The translations under genes were made by a program, and so were the position numbers. This document shows positions 1 to 7,684 of a DNA stretch of 22,507 nt, piece after piece. This stretch comes from UBA1794 sp964439955. GTDB taxonomy: Bacteria; Bacteroidota; Bacteroidia; Bacteroidales; Bacteroidaceae. A model generated the notes under the pieces. The model was not told the origin of the DNA. It saw only the letters and a program-made list of their open reading frames with translations, and ran no database searches. Each line of letters starts with the position of its first letter. The first letter of the stretch is position 1. The stretch spans positions 1-22,507 of the forward strand of contig CAYTPX010000030.1 of the NCBI GenBank assembly GCA_964439955.1. Direction: 5' to 3'.

Positions 1-202
1 TGAAGTCAGCCCTAATTTTAAAGCCTTGAAAAATTTTATCGGACAGTAATAATTCATTTTCCCCTTTCCCGCCCCTCTACGGCAGGAAGGCGCTGGCGGT
101 TTTCTTGGAAAGCGCAGCCGCTGTTGCCGGAAAGCGCCCAGCCTTTCCCGTGGCATCGCAGGCGCTTTTCCGGGATTCGTGCCGTGTTTCCCGCGGAAAG
201 CC
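1..202. other. Non-coding left edge downstream of priA
   Basis: This stretch lies beyond the priA stop codon. I see no convincing reading frame, tRNA or promoter. The first 60 bases are AT-rich. The rest is GC-rich and carries several GGAAAGC motifs, including an inverted repeat that is listed separately. There is no hairpin with a T tract on the minus strand, so where priA transcription ends is not visible. Confidence 0.5.
127..173. repeat. GGAAAGCGCC palindromic repeat, copy 1
   Basis: CCGGAAAGCGCC (127-138) is followed after 22 bases by GGCGCTTTTCCGG (161-173), an inverted repeat with one extra T. Further single copies of the core lie at 107-115 (GGAAAGCGC) and 195-202 (GGAAAGCC). The same core recurs as inverted repeats inside priA and upstream of the outer-membrane protein gene. 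No T tract follows on either strand, so a dispersed palindromic repeat fits better than a terminator. Confidence 0.5.
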
Positions 203-2527
203 TCACTGCGGGTCCACATCGAAATAGACAGTCGCCGAACGGAACTCTTGGTGGGCCTGTAGCTCGGCCAAGGCGTATTGCAGCACTTCGCGCACTTTCT
301 TCACCGAGAGCCCGGCCTCGAGCTTGATGACCGTTTGCCTGATGTGCAGTTGCTGCACGCGTGCTACGACGGGCTCCAGCGGTTCCGTGACGCGCATGCT
401 TCCCAGGTGGTTCTGGAGCAGGCGGCTTATGTGCCGGGAGGCGGCGAGGCAGGTTGAAGGGTCGCGGTGTTTCAGGAACAAGTAGATGAGCCGGTAGAAC
501 GGGGGGTAGCGGAACAGGGAGCGTTCGCCGAGTTGGGTCTCGTACAGGCTTTCGTAGTCGCCCGAGAGTACCTGCGCTATGACAGGATGTGCCGCGTCGC
601 GCGTCTGGAGCAGCACTTCCCCGCGCGCTTCCCTCCGGCCGGCTCGCCCGGCCACTTGCGCCATCAGCTGGAAAGCCCGCTCGTGTGCGCGGAAGTCGGG
701 GAAGTTGAGCATGGAGTCGGCGTCGATTATCCCCACCGTGCGCACGTGCCCGAAGTCAAGCCCCTTGGAAATCATCTGTGTCCCGATGAGTATGTCGATT
801 TTCCGCTGGCTGAAGGCGGAAAGCGTCTGCTCATATTGCTTGCGGGTATGGGTCACGTCGGCATCCATGCGGGCGGTACGCGCTTGGGGGAAGAGGCTTC
901 TGATTTCGTCTTCCACGCGTTCCGTCCCCAGCCCCTGCGCGCGCAGCTCTTGGCCTCCGCAGGCCGGGCAGGAGGCCGGGAGGGGCTCGCTGTAGCCGCA
1001 GTAGTGGCAGACGAGGCGGTGCCTCGCTTTGTGGTATGTGAGGCTCACGTCGCAGTTTTTGCAGCGGGGCACCCATCCGCAGGCCTTGCATTCGAGGAAT
1101 GGGGCGTAGCCCCTGCGGTTCTGGAAGAGGAGTACCTGTTCCTTTTGCGCCAGCGTTTGCCCGATGGCCGCCAGCAGTTCGGGCGAGAAGTTGCCTTCCA
1201 TGAGCTTCTTGCGGCGTAACTCGCGGACGTCCACGGCCTTGATCTCGGGCATTTCCACGTGGTTGTGCCGCTGCTTCAGCTCGGCAAATCCGTATTGCCC
1301 GCTTTTCGCCCGGTAATAGCTTTCGACGGAAGGGGTGGCGCTGCCCAGCAAGACGCGTGCCCCGGCATGGGAGGCCAGCTTGAGGGCTGCGTCGCGGGCG
1401 TGGTAGCGCGGGGCGGGGTCGAATTGCTTGTAGCTGTTTTCGTGTTCTTCATCGACGATGACCAGCCCAAGGTTGCGGAACGGCAGGAATAGTGCCGAGC
1501 GCGCCCCCAGGATGAGCGGGTATGGCTCGGGACTGAGCTGCTTCTTCCAGATTTCGACCCGCACCTCGTCGGGATATTGGGAGTGGTAGACGCCCAATTG
1601 GTTTCCGAAGATGGCGCGCAGGCGTTCGGTTATTTGCGTGGTCAGGGCAATTTCTGGGAGGAAGTAGAGCACCTGTTTCCCGGCGCGGAGGGTCTCTTCG
1701 ATGAGGTGTATGTAGATTTCGGTCTTCCCGCTGGCGGTAACGCCGTGGAGCAGGCAGGTACCCTTCTCGCGGAACTGCTCCTTTAGGCTTTCGTAGGCCA
1801 CTTGCTGGGCGGGGTTTAGGCTGTTGGGGCGGGCCGTGGCGCAGGGGGCCAGGTCGAGCCGCCCCGTTTCCTGCACGAAGGCTTGGAGGAATCCGCGTTT
1901 GACAAGGGCGGCCAGCAGGGCGGGCGAGCCCCATTCCAGGACCTTGCTGCGGGGGAGGGCGAAAAGGGGCTGCGCCGTCGGGGGAAAGCCTTGGGGCTTT
2001 TCGGCGGGAGTGCCTGCGCTTTCCCCGAAGAGGCCGCACTGTTCCAGGAAGTGGAGGAACAGGCCGCGTTGTTTCCCGGCGCGCTCCAACGACTCGAGCG
2101 CTTCGTGCAGTTTCCTTTCCCCTTGGAGCAATTCGGGGTTGAGGCGTACGAATGGTTCGCAGTGCGGGCGGTATTGCCGTTTGAGGCCGTCTTTCCTGTT
2201 GCCTTCCGGGCGCAACCCGGAAGGGAGGGCGGCCTTCATCACTTCTCCCACGGTACACAGGTAGTAGGTTGCCATCCATTCCCACAGGCGGAGCTGCCCT
2301 TCGGTCACGAGGGGCTGCCCGTCTGCCAGTGCGGCTATGGGCTTTATCTCGATGCCCTCGGGGGGAGTCCCGGTAAGGCGCCGGACGATGCCGGTATGGT
2401 ACTTGTTTTTCCCGAAGGGTACGATGGCGGCCATGCCCGTTTGTAGCCTTCCTTCCAGCCCGGGGGGCACGCTGTAGGTGAAGCGCCCGGGCAGGGGTAA
2501 GGGGAGTATCAGTTCGGCAAAGTGCAT
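203..2527 (-). CDS. priA: Primosomal protein N' (replication restart helicase PriA)
   Basis: PriA is a superfamily 2, 3'-to-5' DNA helicase that recognises stalled forks and D-loops and reloads the replicative helicase in the cytoplasm. The 774-residue protein shows Walker A GVTASGKT at 262-269, DEEH at 359-362, GSATP at 395-399, and all eight zinc-binding cysteines (480, 483, 489, 492, 507, 510, 520, 523). The motif GTQMISKGLDF is at 582-592 and QVAGRAGR at 624-631. The start at 2527 gives the usual PriA N-terminus (MHFAELILPLPLPGRFTYSV). The frame stays open to 2704, but that extension runs into the neighbouring gene. There is no promoter box or Shine-Dalgarno in the 112 bp upstream, so co-transcription with the outer-membrane protein gene is likely (inference). 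A Pro/Gly-rich stretch at residues 168-196 contains a GGAAAGC palindrome. Confidence 0.96.
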   Translation of the reverse strand: MHFAELILPLPLPGRFTYSVPPGLEGRLQTGMAAIVPFGKNKYHTGIVRRLTGTPPEGIEIKPIAALADGQPLVTEGQLRLWEWMATYYLCTVGEVMKAALPSGLRPEGNRKDGLKRQYRPHCEPFVRLNPELLQGERKLHEALESLERAGKQRGLFLHFLEQCGLFGESAGTPAEKPQGFPPTAQPLFALPRSKVLEWGSPALLAALVKRGFLQAFVQETGRLDLAPCATARPNSLNPAQQVAYESLKEQFREKGTCLLHGVTASGKTEIYIHLIEETLRAGKQVLYFLPEIALTTQITERLRAIFGNQLGVYHSQYPDEVRVEIWKKQLSPEPYPLILGARSALFLPFRNLGLVIVDEEHENSYKQFDPAPRYHARDAALKLASHAGARVLLGSATPSVESYYRAKSGQYGFAELKQRHNHVEMPEIKAVDVRELRRKKLMEGNFSPELLAAIGQTLAQKEQVLLFQNRRGYAPFLECKACGWVPRCKNCDVSLTYHKARHRLVCHYCGYSEPLPASCPACGGQELRAQGLGTERVEDEIRSLFPQARTARMDADVTHTRKQYEQTLSAFSQRKIDILIGTQMISKGLDFGHVRTVGIIDADSMLNFPDFRAHERAFQLMAQVAGRAGRREARGEVLLQTRDAAHPVIAQVLSGDYESLYETQLGERSLFRYPPFYRLIYLFLKHRDPSTCLAASRHISRLLQNHLGSMRVTEPLEPVVARVQQLHIRQTVIKLEAGLSVKKVREVLQYALAELQAHQEFRSATVYFDVDPQ
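1981..2026. repeat. GGAAAGC palindromic repeat inside priA
   Basis: GGGGAAAGC (1981-1989) and GCTTTCCCC (2018-2026) form a perfect 9-bp inverted repeat. An inner stem AAAGCC/GGCTTT lies at 1985-1990 and 1995-2000. It encodes PriA residues 168-182, in the region between the N-terminal DNA-binding part and the helicase core. Its core matches the intergenic copies at 127-173 and 3439-3465. Chance in GC-rich coding DNA is possible. Confidence 0.4.
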
Positions 2528-2639
2528 GGGCTGTGCGTCTTTTCGTTGCTGGGGATATGCCAATCCCTGGAAGACGTTGCCGCCCTTGTGGGCTCTGGCC
2601 TCGTTTCCCAGGGATGGATGGGGGTAAAAGGCGGAAAGG

Positions 2640-3284
2640 TCAGAAGAGATAAGCCAAGGAGACCTTCCACATGTTGTTTTTCCCGCTGCCCGATGTGATT
2701 CCATCTGCTACGCTATCGAAGGTGAATCCGTCGGTCAGGGCAAAGTTATAGCCTCCGTAAACTTGGAGTTTGCTCAGGAGTTTCACGCCAAGGCCTACGT
2801 TGAGCGACGTTTGGAAAGTCTTGTTCTCATAATTGCCACTGAGGGCATCTCCCGTGCCCGCATAGATTGTTTCAAGGGCGTCCTTGAAGGAGTTGCCGCT
2901 GATGTTGAAGGAAAACTGCGGCCCTGCGGCCACGAACACCGCGGCCACGCTGCCTAATCCGATGGAGTACTTCAGGTTGATGGGGACATCGATATATTTT
3001 TGTTTCACCGTGCTGCTTCCACCCGTCACAACTTCCAGCTCGCTGTCGGCTTGGGAGTACATGATTGCCCCGTCGAGGCCTAAGCCTATGATGGGGATGG
3101 TGAACTCGGCCATCGGCCCGATGAACCACCCGGCTTTGCTTTTCAGGCTTCCGCCTTCCGTTTTTAGCGAGGGATTGGTCAGGTTCAAGCCAGCTTTCAA
3201 GCCCCATTCCAGTTGGGCTTTGGCGGGATTGGCAACGGACAAAAGCGCGAATGCGGCAACAAATGTGATGAGGTACTTTTTCAT
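2640..3284 (-). CDS. Outer-membrane beta-barrel protein, PorT/OMP_b-brl_2-like
   Basis: This 214-residue protein starts with a signal peptide: a lysine pair, a hydrophobic core, and probable cleavage after AKA at residues 21-23, leaving QLEWG as the mature N-terminus. The rest alternates hydrophobic and polar residues with many Gly and aromatic positions, such as AGPQFSFNIS and VYGGYNFALTDGF, and ends in LAYLF with the terminal Phe expected of barrels inserted by the BAM complex. Length and pattern fit the Bacteroidetes small beta-barrel family often annotated as PorT-family or outer-membrane beta-barrel domain proteins. The substrate or role is unknown. The start at 3284 is chosen because it begins the signal peptide and lies about 30 bp below a perfect -7 box; the longer open frame to 3473 would cover that promoter. 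Confidence 0.85.
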   Translation of the reverse strand: MKKYLITFVAAFALLSVANPAKAQLEWGLKAGLNLTNPSLKTEGGSLKSKAGWFIGPMAEFTIPIIGLGLDGAIMYSQADSELEVVTGGSSTVKQKYIDVPINLKYSIGLGSVAAVFVAAGPQFSFNISGNSFKDALETIYAGTGDALSGNYENKTFQTSLNVGLGVKLLSKLQVYGGYNFALTDGFTFDSVADGITSGSGKNNMWKVSLAYLF

Positions 3285-3313
3285 AGTCAATGTTTTTGTA
3301 GATGAATTTGCGG

Positions 3314-3321
3314 CAAAGATA
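3314..3321 (-). promoter_or_regulatory. -7 promoter box for the outer-membrane protein gene
   Basis: Read on the minus strand this is TATCTTTG, a perfect match to the Bacteroidetes -7 consensus TAnnTTTG. It ends 29 bases before the start codon at 3284, giving a short leader. I do not see a TTTG -33 box at the expected 19-21 bp; the region there is A-rich. Confidence 0.6.
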
Positions 3322-3438
3322 GTTTTTTTATCTTTTTTCATTGCATTTTGCTTGCCCTTTTGTGCCGTTTTTTTCTCCGTGGCTGTGCGTTTCCTCCCAA
3401 AAGCTCGGGCGCTTCTTGGTAAAAAACATGGCACTCTC

Positions 3439-3465
3439 CCCGGAAAGCGCCATGCTTTTTCCGGG
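3439..3465. repeat. GGAAAGC palindromic repeat, copy 3
   Basis: CCCGGAAAGC (3439-3448) pairs with GCTTTTTCCGGG (3454-3465), with two unpaired T. It shares the GGAAAGCGCC core with the copy at 127-173. CATGGC (3428-3433) and GCCATG (3449-3454) offer a competing stem. It lies between the two divergent promoters, far upstream of the minus-strand start, so a terminator role is unlikely. Confidence 0.45.
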
Positions 3466-3513
3466 CAATCCATGGCAGGGGGGTGGATGGGGCATCATTT
3501 TCGTGTGGAAAGG

Positions 3514-3545
3514 GTTGCGGGTTCGTGCAAATAGCCTTATCTTTG
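3514..3545 (+). promoter_or_regulatory. Promoter for the DUF3467 gene
   Basis: A perfect -7 box TATCTTTG is at 3538-3545. A near-consensus -33 box GTTG (consensus TTTG) is at 3514-3517, with a 20-bp spacer, which is ideal for the Bacteroidetes housekeeping sigma factor. Transcription would start near 3552 and give a leader of about 97 bases that contains a hairpin (3561-3601). Confidence 0.65.
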
Positions 3546-3560
3546 CTATCCCAACGGAAG

Positions 3561-3601
3561 CCCTTTCCCTTTACACCTTATAAATATTATAGGGAAACGG
3601 G
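3561..3601 (+). promoter_or_regulatory. Leader hairpin upstream of the DUF3467 gene
   Basis: CCCTTTCCCT (3561-3570) pairs with AGGGAAACGGG (3591-3601) with one bulged base. The AT-rich loop is itself partly self-complementary (TTATAAATATTATA). It lies just after the predicted transcription start. Nothing else identifies it as a known riboswitch or protein-binding site. Confidence 0.35.
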
Positions 3602-3648
3602 ACGGCTTGGGGCAAAGGAAGCAATAACGTTAAAAGAAGAATACCACT

Positions 3649-3963
3649 ATGCCAGACACGAAGAACCCCCATGACGGGCAGATGCAGATAGAGCTGCCCG
3701 CCGACGTGGCCCAAGGCACTTATGCCAATATGGCCATGATCACGCATTCGACCAGCGAGTTTGTCCTTGATTTCATCCGCATCATGCCGGGCGTCCCCAA
3801 GGCGACGGTCCGGAGCCGCGTAATCCTTACGCCGGAACACACCAAGCGTTTGTTCTATGCTTTGCAGGACAACATACGCAAGTATGAGGAGAAAAACGGC
3901 AAGATAGCGATGGAAAAGGGGACTTATGTAGCCCCCTTTCCCGGCGTGAGCGGCGAGGCGTGA
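3649..3963 (+). CDS. DUF3467 domain protein
   Basis: This is a 104-residue protein of the DUF3467 family, whose function is unknown. Recognisable family features are QIELPADVAQGTYANMAMI (residues 13-31), the HSTSEFVLDFIRIMPG segment (33-48) and RSRVILTPEHTKRL (55-68). It has no signal peptide or membrane segment and is probably cytosolic. In Bacteroides, as I recall, the homologue sits directly between rpoC and rpsL. Here the rpsL side is kept but rpoB and rpoC are not upstream. It has its own promoter, and a strong terminator lies 27 bp after the stop, so it is probably transcribed alone. The link with transcription and translation genes is only an inference from position. Confidence 0.88.
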   Translation: MPDTKNPHDGQMQIELPADVAQGTYANMAMITHSTSEFVLDFIRIMPGVPKATVRSRVILTPEHTKRLFYALQDNIRKYEEKNGKIAMEKGTYVAPFPGVSGEA

Positions 3964-3990
3964 ACAAGTATGGGCAGCCGATGATTCGGG

Positions 3991-4022
3991 CGGGGCGTAC
4001 CCTCTTGTAAGGGTGCGCCCCG
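3991..4022 (+). terminator. Hairpin terminator after the DUF3467 gene
   Basis: CGGGGCGTACCCT (3991-4003) pairs with AGGGTGCGCCCCG (4010-4022), a 13-bp stem with one T.G wobble and a 6-base loop. TTCCTTGTGTT follows, which is moderately T-rich. It separates the DUF3467 gene from the rpsL promoter. Confidence 0.75.
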
Positions 4023-4084
4023 TTCCTTGTGTTGAATGTTGCTGGCTTTTTTCCCTGAAAATGAAGAAAAAACCGTCCACCTTT

Positions 4085-4115
4085 ATTGCTTTTCCAGATA
4101 ATCTTCGTAATTTTG
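4085..4115 (+). promoter_or_regulatory. Main promoter of the str-S10-spc-alpha block
   Basis: A perfect -7 box TAATTTTG is at 4108-4115, with ATTG at 4085-4088 as a three-of-four match to the -33 TTTG box and a 19-bp spacer. The predicted start near 4122 gives a leader of about 59 bases to rpsL, very A-rich and without clear structure. No equally good promoter is visible in the short gaps further down except at rplN-rplX. Confidence 0.7.
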
Positions 4116-4180
4116 CAGCCCAAAATGTACGGTGGAATAATATATAAACAAAAATATAACAAAGAAAGGACAGTAGCAAT

Positions 4181-4570
<390 letters not shown>

Positions 4571-4647
4571 AAAAAAGGAAGCTGGCTGGAATTACTTAGG
4601 AAGAAATAACGGGTTTTTGTTTGAAGGAATGCGGTAATGGTTGAGTA

Positions 4648-4665
4648 AGTGCCCGGCGGGGCGCT
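4648..4665 (+). promoter_or_regulatory. Hairpin in the rpsL-rpsG spacer, candidate autoregulatory site
   Basis: AGTGCCC (4648-4654) and GGGCGCT (4659-4665) form a 7-bp stem (one T.G pair) closed by a GGCG tetraloop. It stands in a 149-bp spacer that is long compared with nearly all other gaps in the block. In E. coli, S7 binds the rpsL-rpsG spacer to repress its own translation. Whether this hairpin does the same is inference. Confidence 0.3.
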
Positions 4666-4719
4666 GAAGGATACACGTGAAGCAGCCGAAAACAAAACAT
4701 TTATTATTCAAACAATTCT

Positions 4720-5196
4720 ATGAGAAAATCAAAACCGAAGAAGCGGGTCATCCTCCCGGATCCCGTATTTAATGACCGGAAAGTGTCGAAGTTTGTGAAC
4801 CACCTGATGTACGACGGGAAAAAGAATACTTCGTATGAAATATTCTATAAGGCTCTCGAGATCGTTGGGAACAAGATGGCAAACGAAGAAAAGACGGCAT
4901 TGGAGATATGGAAGAAGTCGCTGGACAACGTAACTCCCCAGGTGGAAGTCAAGTCCCGCCGTGTAGGTGGCGCGACGTTCCAAGTGCCGACTGAAATCCG
5001 CCCCGACCGTAAAGAGTCGATCTCGATGAAAAATCTAATCAGCTTCGCCCGCAAAAGAGGTGGAAAGACGATGTCGGACAAACTGGCAGCGGAGATTATG
5101 GATGCCTATAACGAGCAAGGCGGCGCTTTCAAGCGCAAGGAAGACATGCACCGCATGGCCGAAGCTAACCGGGCTTTCGCCCACTTTAGATTTTAA
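4720..5196 (+). CDS. rpsG: 30S ribosomal protein S7
   Basis: S7 is the primary assembly protein of the 3' (head) domain of 16S rRNA and lies at the E site. The 158-residue protein carries the family pattern DPVFNDRKVSKFVNHLMYDG (14-33) and RRVGGATFQVPTEIRP (80-95). It ends in the conserved helix MHRMAEANRAFAHF. Length is normal for the short S7 form. It starts 149 bp after rpsL, the largest gap inside the block, and is followed after 6 bp by fusA. No Shine-Dalgarno precedes the start; the upstream sequence is an AT-rich AAACAATTCT. Confidence 0.98.
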   Translation: MRKSKPKKRVILPDPVFNDRKVSKFVNHLMYDGKKNTSYEIFYKALEIVGNKMANEEKTALEIWKKSLDNVTPQVEVKSRRVGGATFQVPTEIRPDRKESISMKNLISFARKRGGKTMSDKLAAEIMDAYNEQGGAFKRKEDMHRMAEANRAFAHFRF

Positions 5197-5202
5197 GGGA
5201 CT

Positions 5203-7317
5203 ATGGCAAAGCAAGACTTACATCTCACCCGCAATATCGGCATCATGGCCCACATCGATGCCGGTAAGACCACCACGTCGGAGCGCATCCTTTTCTATAC
5301 CGGTTTGACGCATAAGATAGGTGAAGTGCATGATGGCGCTGCAACCATGGACTGGATGGTGCAGGAACAGGAGCGTGGCATCACGATCACGTCGGCCGCG
5401 ACGACCACGCACTGGAACTGGGCTGGCCATACCTATAAGATTAATTTGATTGACACCCCGGGACACGTGGACTTTACCGCCGAAGTGGAGCGCTCCTTGC
5501 GCGTTTTGGACGGAGCGGTTGCCACGTATTGCGCGGTAGGCGGCGTGGAACCCCAGTCGGAGACGGTGTGGCGCCAGGCTGACAAGTACAATGTGCCGCG
5601 TATCGGCTATGTGAACAAGATGGACCGCTCGGGCGCGAACTTTTTCGAGGTGTTGCGCCAGATGAAAGAAGTGCTGGGTGCAAATCCGTGTGCCATCGTG
5701 ATTCCTATCGGTGCGGAGGAGAACTTCAAGGGCTTGGTTGACTTGATCAAGATGAAAGCCATCTATTGGCATGATGAGACCATGGGCGCAGATTATGAGA
5801 TGGACGAAATTCCGGCAAACCTGCAGGCCGAGGCCCAAGAGTGGCGCGACAAGATGCTGGAGCAGGTGGCCGAATTCGACGACGCGCTGATGGAGAAATT
5901 CTTCGACGACCCTTCCACGATTACCGAAGAGGAGATTCTGCGCGCTTTGCGCAGTGCCACGATCAAGATGGCCGTAGTGCCCATGTTGTGCGGATCTTCC
6001 TTCAAGAACAAGGGCGTGCAGACTTTGCTTGATTATATTTGCGCTTTCTTGCCCTCTCCCGTGGATACGGAGAATGTGGTGGGTACGAACCCGAATACCG
6101 GTGCTGAAGAAGACCGTAAACCTTCCGAGGACGAGAAGACGGCCGCGTTGGCTTTCAAGATTGCAACCGATCCTTATGTGGGACGTCTGACTTTTTTCCG
6201 TGTATATTCGGGCAAGGTTGAGGCTGGCTCATACATTTATAACTCCCGTTCCGGCAAGAAAGAACGCGTTTCACGCTTGTTCCAGATGCATTCGAACAAG
6301 CAGAATCCGGTGGATGTCATCAGCGCGGGGGATATAGGTGCCGGTGTCGGATTTAAGGATATCCGCACGGGTGATACCCTTTGCGATGAAACAGCCCCGA
6401 TAGTCCTCGAGTCAATGGACTTCCCCGATCCCGTAATTGGAATTGCAGTAGAGCCGAAGACGCAGAAGGATATGGATAAACTCTCCATGGGCTTGGCCAA
6501 GTTGGCAGAGGAAGACCCGACTTTCCGCGTGTCTACTGACGAACAGAGTGGGCAGACGGTGATTTCCGGAATGGGCGAACTCCATCTGGATATCATTATC
6601 GACCGCTTGAAACGCGAGTTTAAGGTAGAATGCAACCAAGGTCGTCCGCAGGTGTCTTACAAGGAGGCTATCACGAAGACTGTCAACCTTCGCGAGGTAT
6701 ATAAGAAGCAGTCCGGTGGTCGTGGTAAGTTTGCAGACATTATTGTAAATGTTGGCCCGGTCGATGAAGGCTTTGAAGGCGATCTCCAGTTTATTGACGA
6801 AGTGAAGGGCGGTAATGTCCCCAAGGAGTTTATCCCTGCGGTACAGAAAGGTTTCCAGACGGCTATGAAAAACGGCGTATTGGCCGGTTATCCTTTGGAT
6901 TCGTTGAAGGTCACTTTGTTGGATGGTTCTTTCCACCCGGTAGACTCGGACCAGCTCTCGTTTGAGATTGCTGCAATACAAGCTTATAAGAATGCGTGTG
7001 CGAAGGCTGGCCCCGTATTGCTGGAGCCGATAATGAAACTTGAGGTCGTGACCCCTGAGGAAAATATGGGTGATGTGATTGGCGACTTGAACAAGCGTCG
7101 CGGTCAAGTGGAAGGTATGGAAAATAGCCGTTCAGGTGCCCGTATCGTGAAGGCTAACGTGCCGATGGCTGAAATGTTTGGCTATGTGACCGCTTTGCGT
7201 ACGATCACATCGGGCCGGGCAACTTCTTCCATGACTTTCTCGCATTATGCGCAAGTTTCGACTTCAATAGCAAAAGCGGTTCTTGAGGAAGTAAAAGGCC
7301 GTGTGGATTTATTATAA
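5203..7317 (+). CDS. fusA: Elongation factor G (EF-G1)
   Basis: EF-G is the GTPase that drives translocation of tRNAs and mRNA. The 704-residue length is standard. G1 AHIDAGKTT is at 16-24, switch sequence RGITITSAATT at 58-68, DTPGH with the catalytic histidine at 84-88, and NKMD at 138-141. Domains II-V follow, with GMGELHLDIIIDRLKREF in the domain III region and the domain IV-V signature near the C-terminus. All GTPase residues are intact, so this is the canonical factor and not the GTPase-deficient EF-G2 paralogue known from Bacteroides. rpsJ follows after 17 bp; tuf, which follows fusA in E. coli, is absent. Codon use becomes visibly less GC-rich towards the 3' end. Confidence 0.98.
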   Translation: MAKQDLHLTRNIGIMAHIDAGKTTTSERILFYTGLTHKIGEVHDGAATMDWMVQEQERGITITSAATTTHWNWAGHTYKINLIDTPGHVDFTAEVERSLRVLDGAVATYCAVGGVEPQSETVWRQADKYNVPRIGYVNKMDRSGANFFEVLRQMKEVLGANPCAIVIPIGAEENFKGLVDLIKMKAIYWHDETMGADYEMDEIPANLQAEAQEWRDKMLEQVAEFDDALMEKFFDDPSTITEEEILRALRSATIKMAVVPMLCGSSFKNKGVQTLLDYICAFLPSPVDTENVVGTNPNTGAEEDRKPSEDEKTAALAFKIATDPYVGRLTFFRVYSGKVEAGSYIYNSRSGKKERVSRLFQMHSNKQNPVDVISAGDIGAGVGFKDIRTGDTLCDETAPIVLESMDFPDPVIGIAVEPKTQKDMDKLSMGLAKLAEEDPTFRVSTDEQSGQTVISGMGELHLDIIIDRLKREFKVECNQGRPQVSYKEAITKTVNLREVYKKQSGGRGKFADIIVNVGPVDEGFEGDLQFIDEVKGGNVPKEFIPAVQKGFQTAMKNGVLAGYPLDSLKVTLLDGSFHPVDSDQLSFEIAAIQAYKNACAKAGPVLLEPIMKLEVVTPEENMGDVIGDLNKRRGQVEGMENSRSGARIVKANVPMAEMFGYVTALRTITSGRATSSMTFSHYAQVSTSIAKAVLEEVKGRVDLL

Positions 7318-7334
7318 AAAATGAGAACTAAAAT

Positions 7335-7640
7335 ATGAGCCAGAAAATTAGAATTAAATTAAAATCTTACGACTATAACTTGGTAGACAAATCTGCCGAG
7401 AAGATAGTAAGGACGGTGAAGGCTACGGGTGCCATAGTGAGTGGGCCCATTCCTCTCCCTACCCACAAGCGCATATTTACGGTGAACCGTTCGACTTTTG
7501 TAAACAAGAAGTCGCGCGAGCAGTTTGAATTGTCCTCTTACAAGCGGCTGATTGATATTTACAGTTCAACGGCAAAGACGGTTGATGCGCTGATGAAGCT
7601 TGAACTCCCGAGCGGTGTTGAAGTGGAAATCAAAGTGTAG
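7335..7640 (+). CDS. rpsJ: 30S ribosomal protein S10
   Basis: S10 is a head protein of the small subunit and, in other bacteria, also the NusE antitermination factor that binds NusB and NusG. The protein is 101 residues and starts with QKIRIKLKSYDYNLVD. The conserved GPIPLPTHKRIFTVNRS segment (residues 36-52) is the loop that varies in tetracycline-class resistance in other bacteria. It is the first gene of the S10 segment, but with only 17 bp after fusA and no promoter box there, it is read from upstream. A 44-bp gap follows before rplC. Confidence 0.98.
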   Translation: MSQKIRIKLKSYDYNLVDKSAEKIVRTVKATGAIVSGPIPLPTHKRIFTVNRSTFVNKKSREQFELSSYKRLIDIYSSTAKTVDALMKLELPSGVEVEIKV

Positions 7641-7684
7641 TTTGTGCGTATATAGAAAAGTCTAAATTATTATAGTTAGGTGAA

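Noticed and set aside
127..173. Inverted repeat as the priA terminator
   Set aside because: No T tract follows on the minus strand, the loop is 22 bases, and the same core recurs in places where no gene ends.
467..1219. 250-residue open frame on the plus strand opposite priA
   Set aside because: It is antisense to well-conserved priA helicase and zinc-motif codons, has no family features or promoter, and is explained by the GC-rich third positions of priA. The same applies to 1883-2446 (plus) and 1449-2285 (minus).
2564..2614. TCCCTGGAA / TTCCCAGGGA inverted repeat upstream of priA
   Set aside because: The arms are 32 bases apart with a bulge and no T tract; too weak to call a terminator or operator.
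3483..3674. Small plus-strand frame in the DUF3467 leader
   Set aside because: It starts upstream of the predicted transcription start, overlaps the true start in another frame, and its protein has no recognisable features.
3571..4179. 202-residue minus-strand frame opposite the DUF3467 gene
   Set aside because: It covers the terminator hairpin and the rpsL promoter, has no recognisable domain and lies opposite a conserved gene.
5218..7107. Long minus-strand frames opposite fusA (206 and 231 residues)
   Set aside because: They mirror conserved EF-G codons and show no domain or start signals.
7318..7334. Missing tuf between fusA and rpsJ, and missing adk between secY and map
   Set aside because: Both are usual for Bacteroidetes gene order and do not indicate a deletion.
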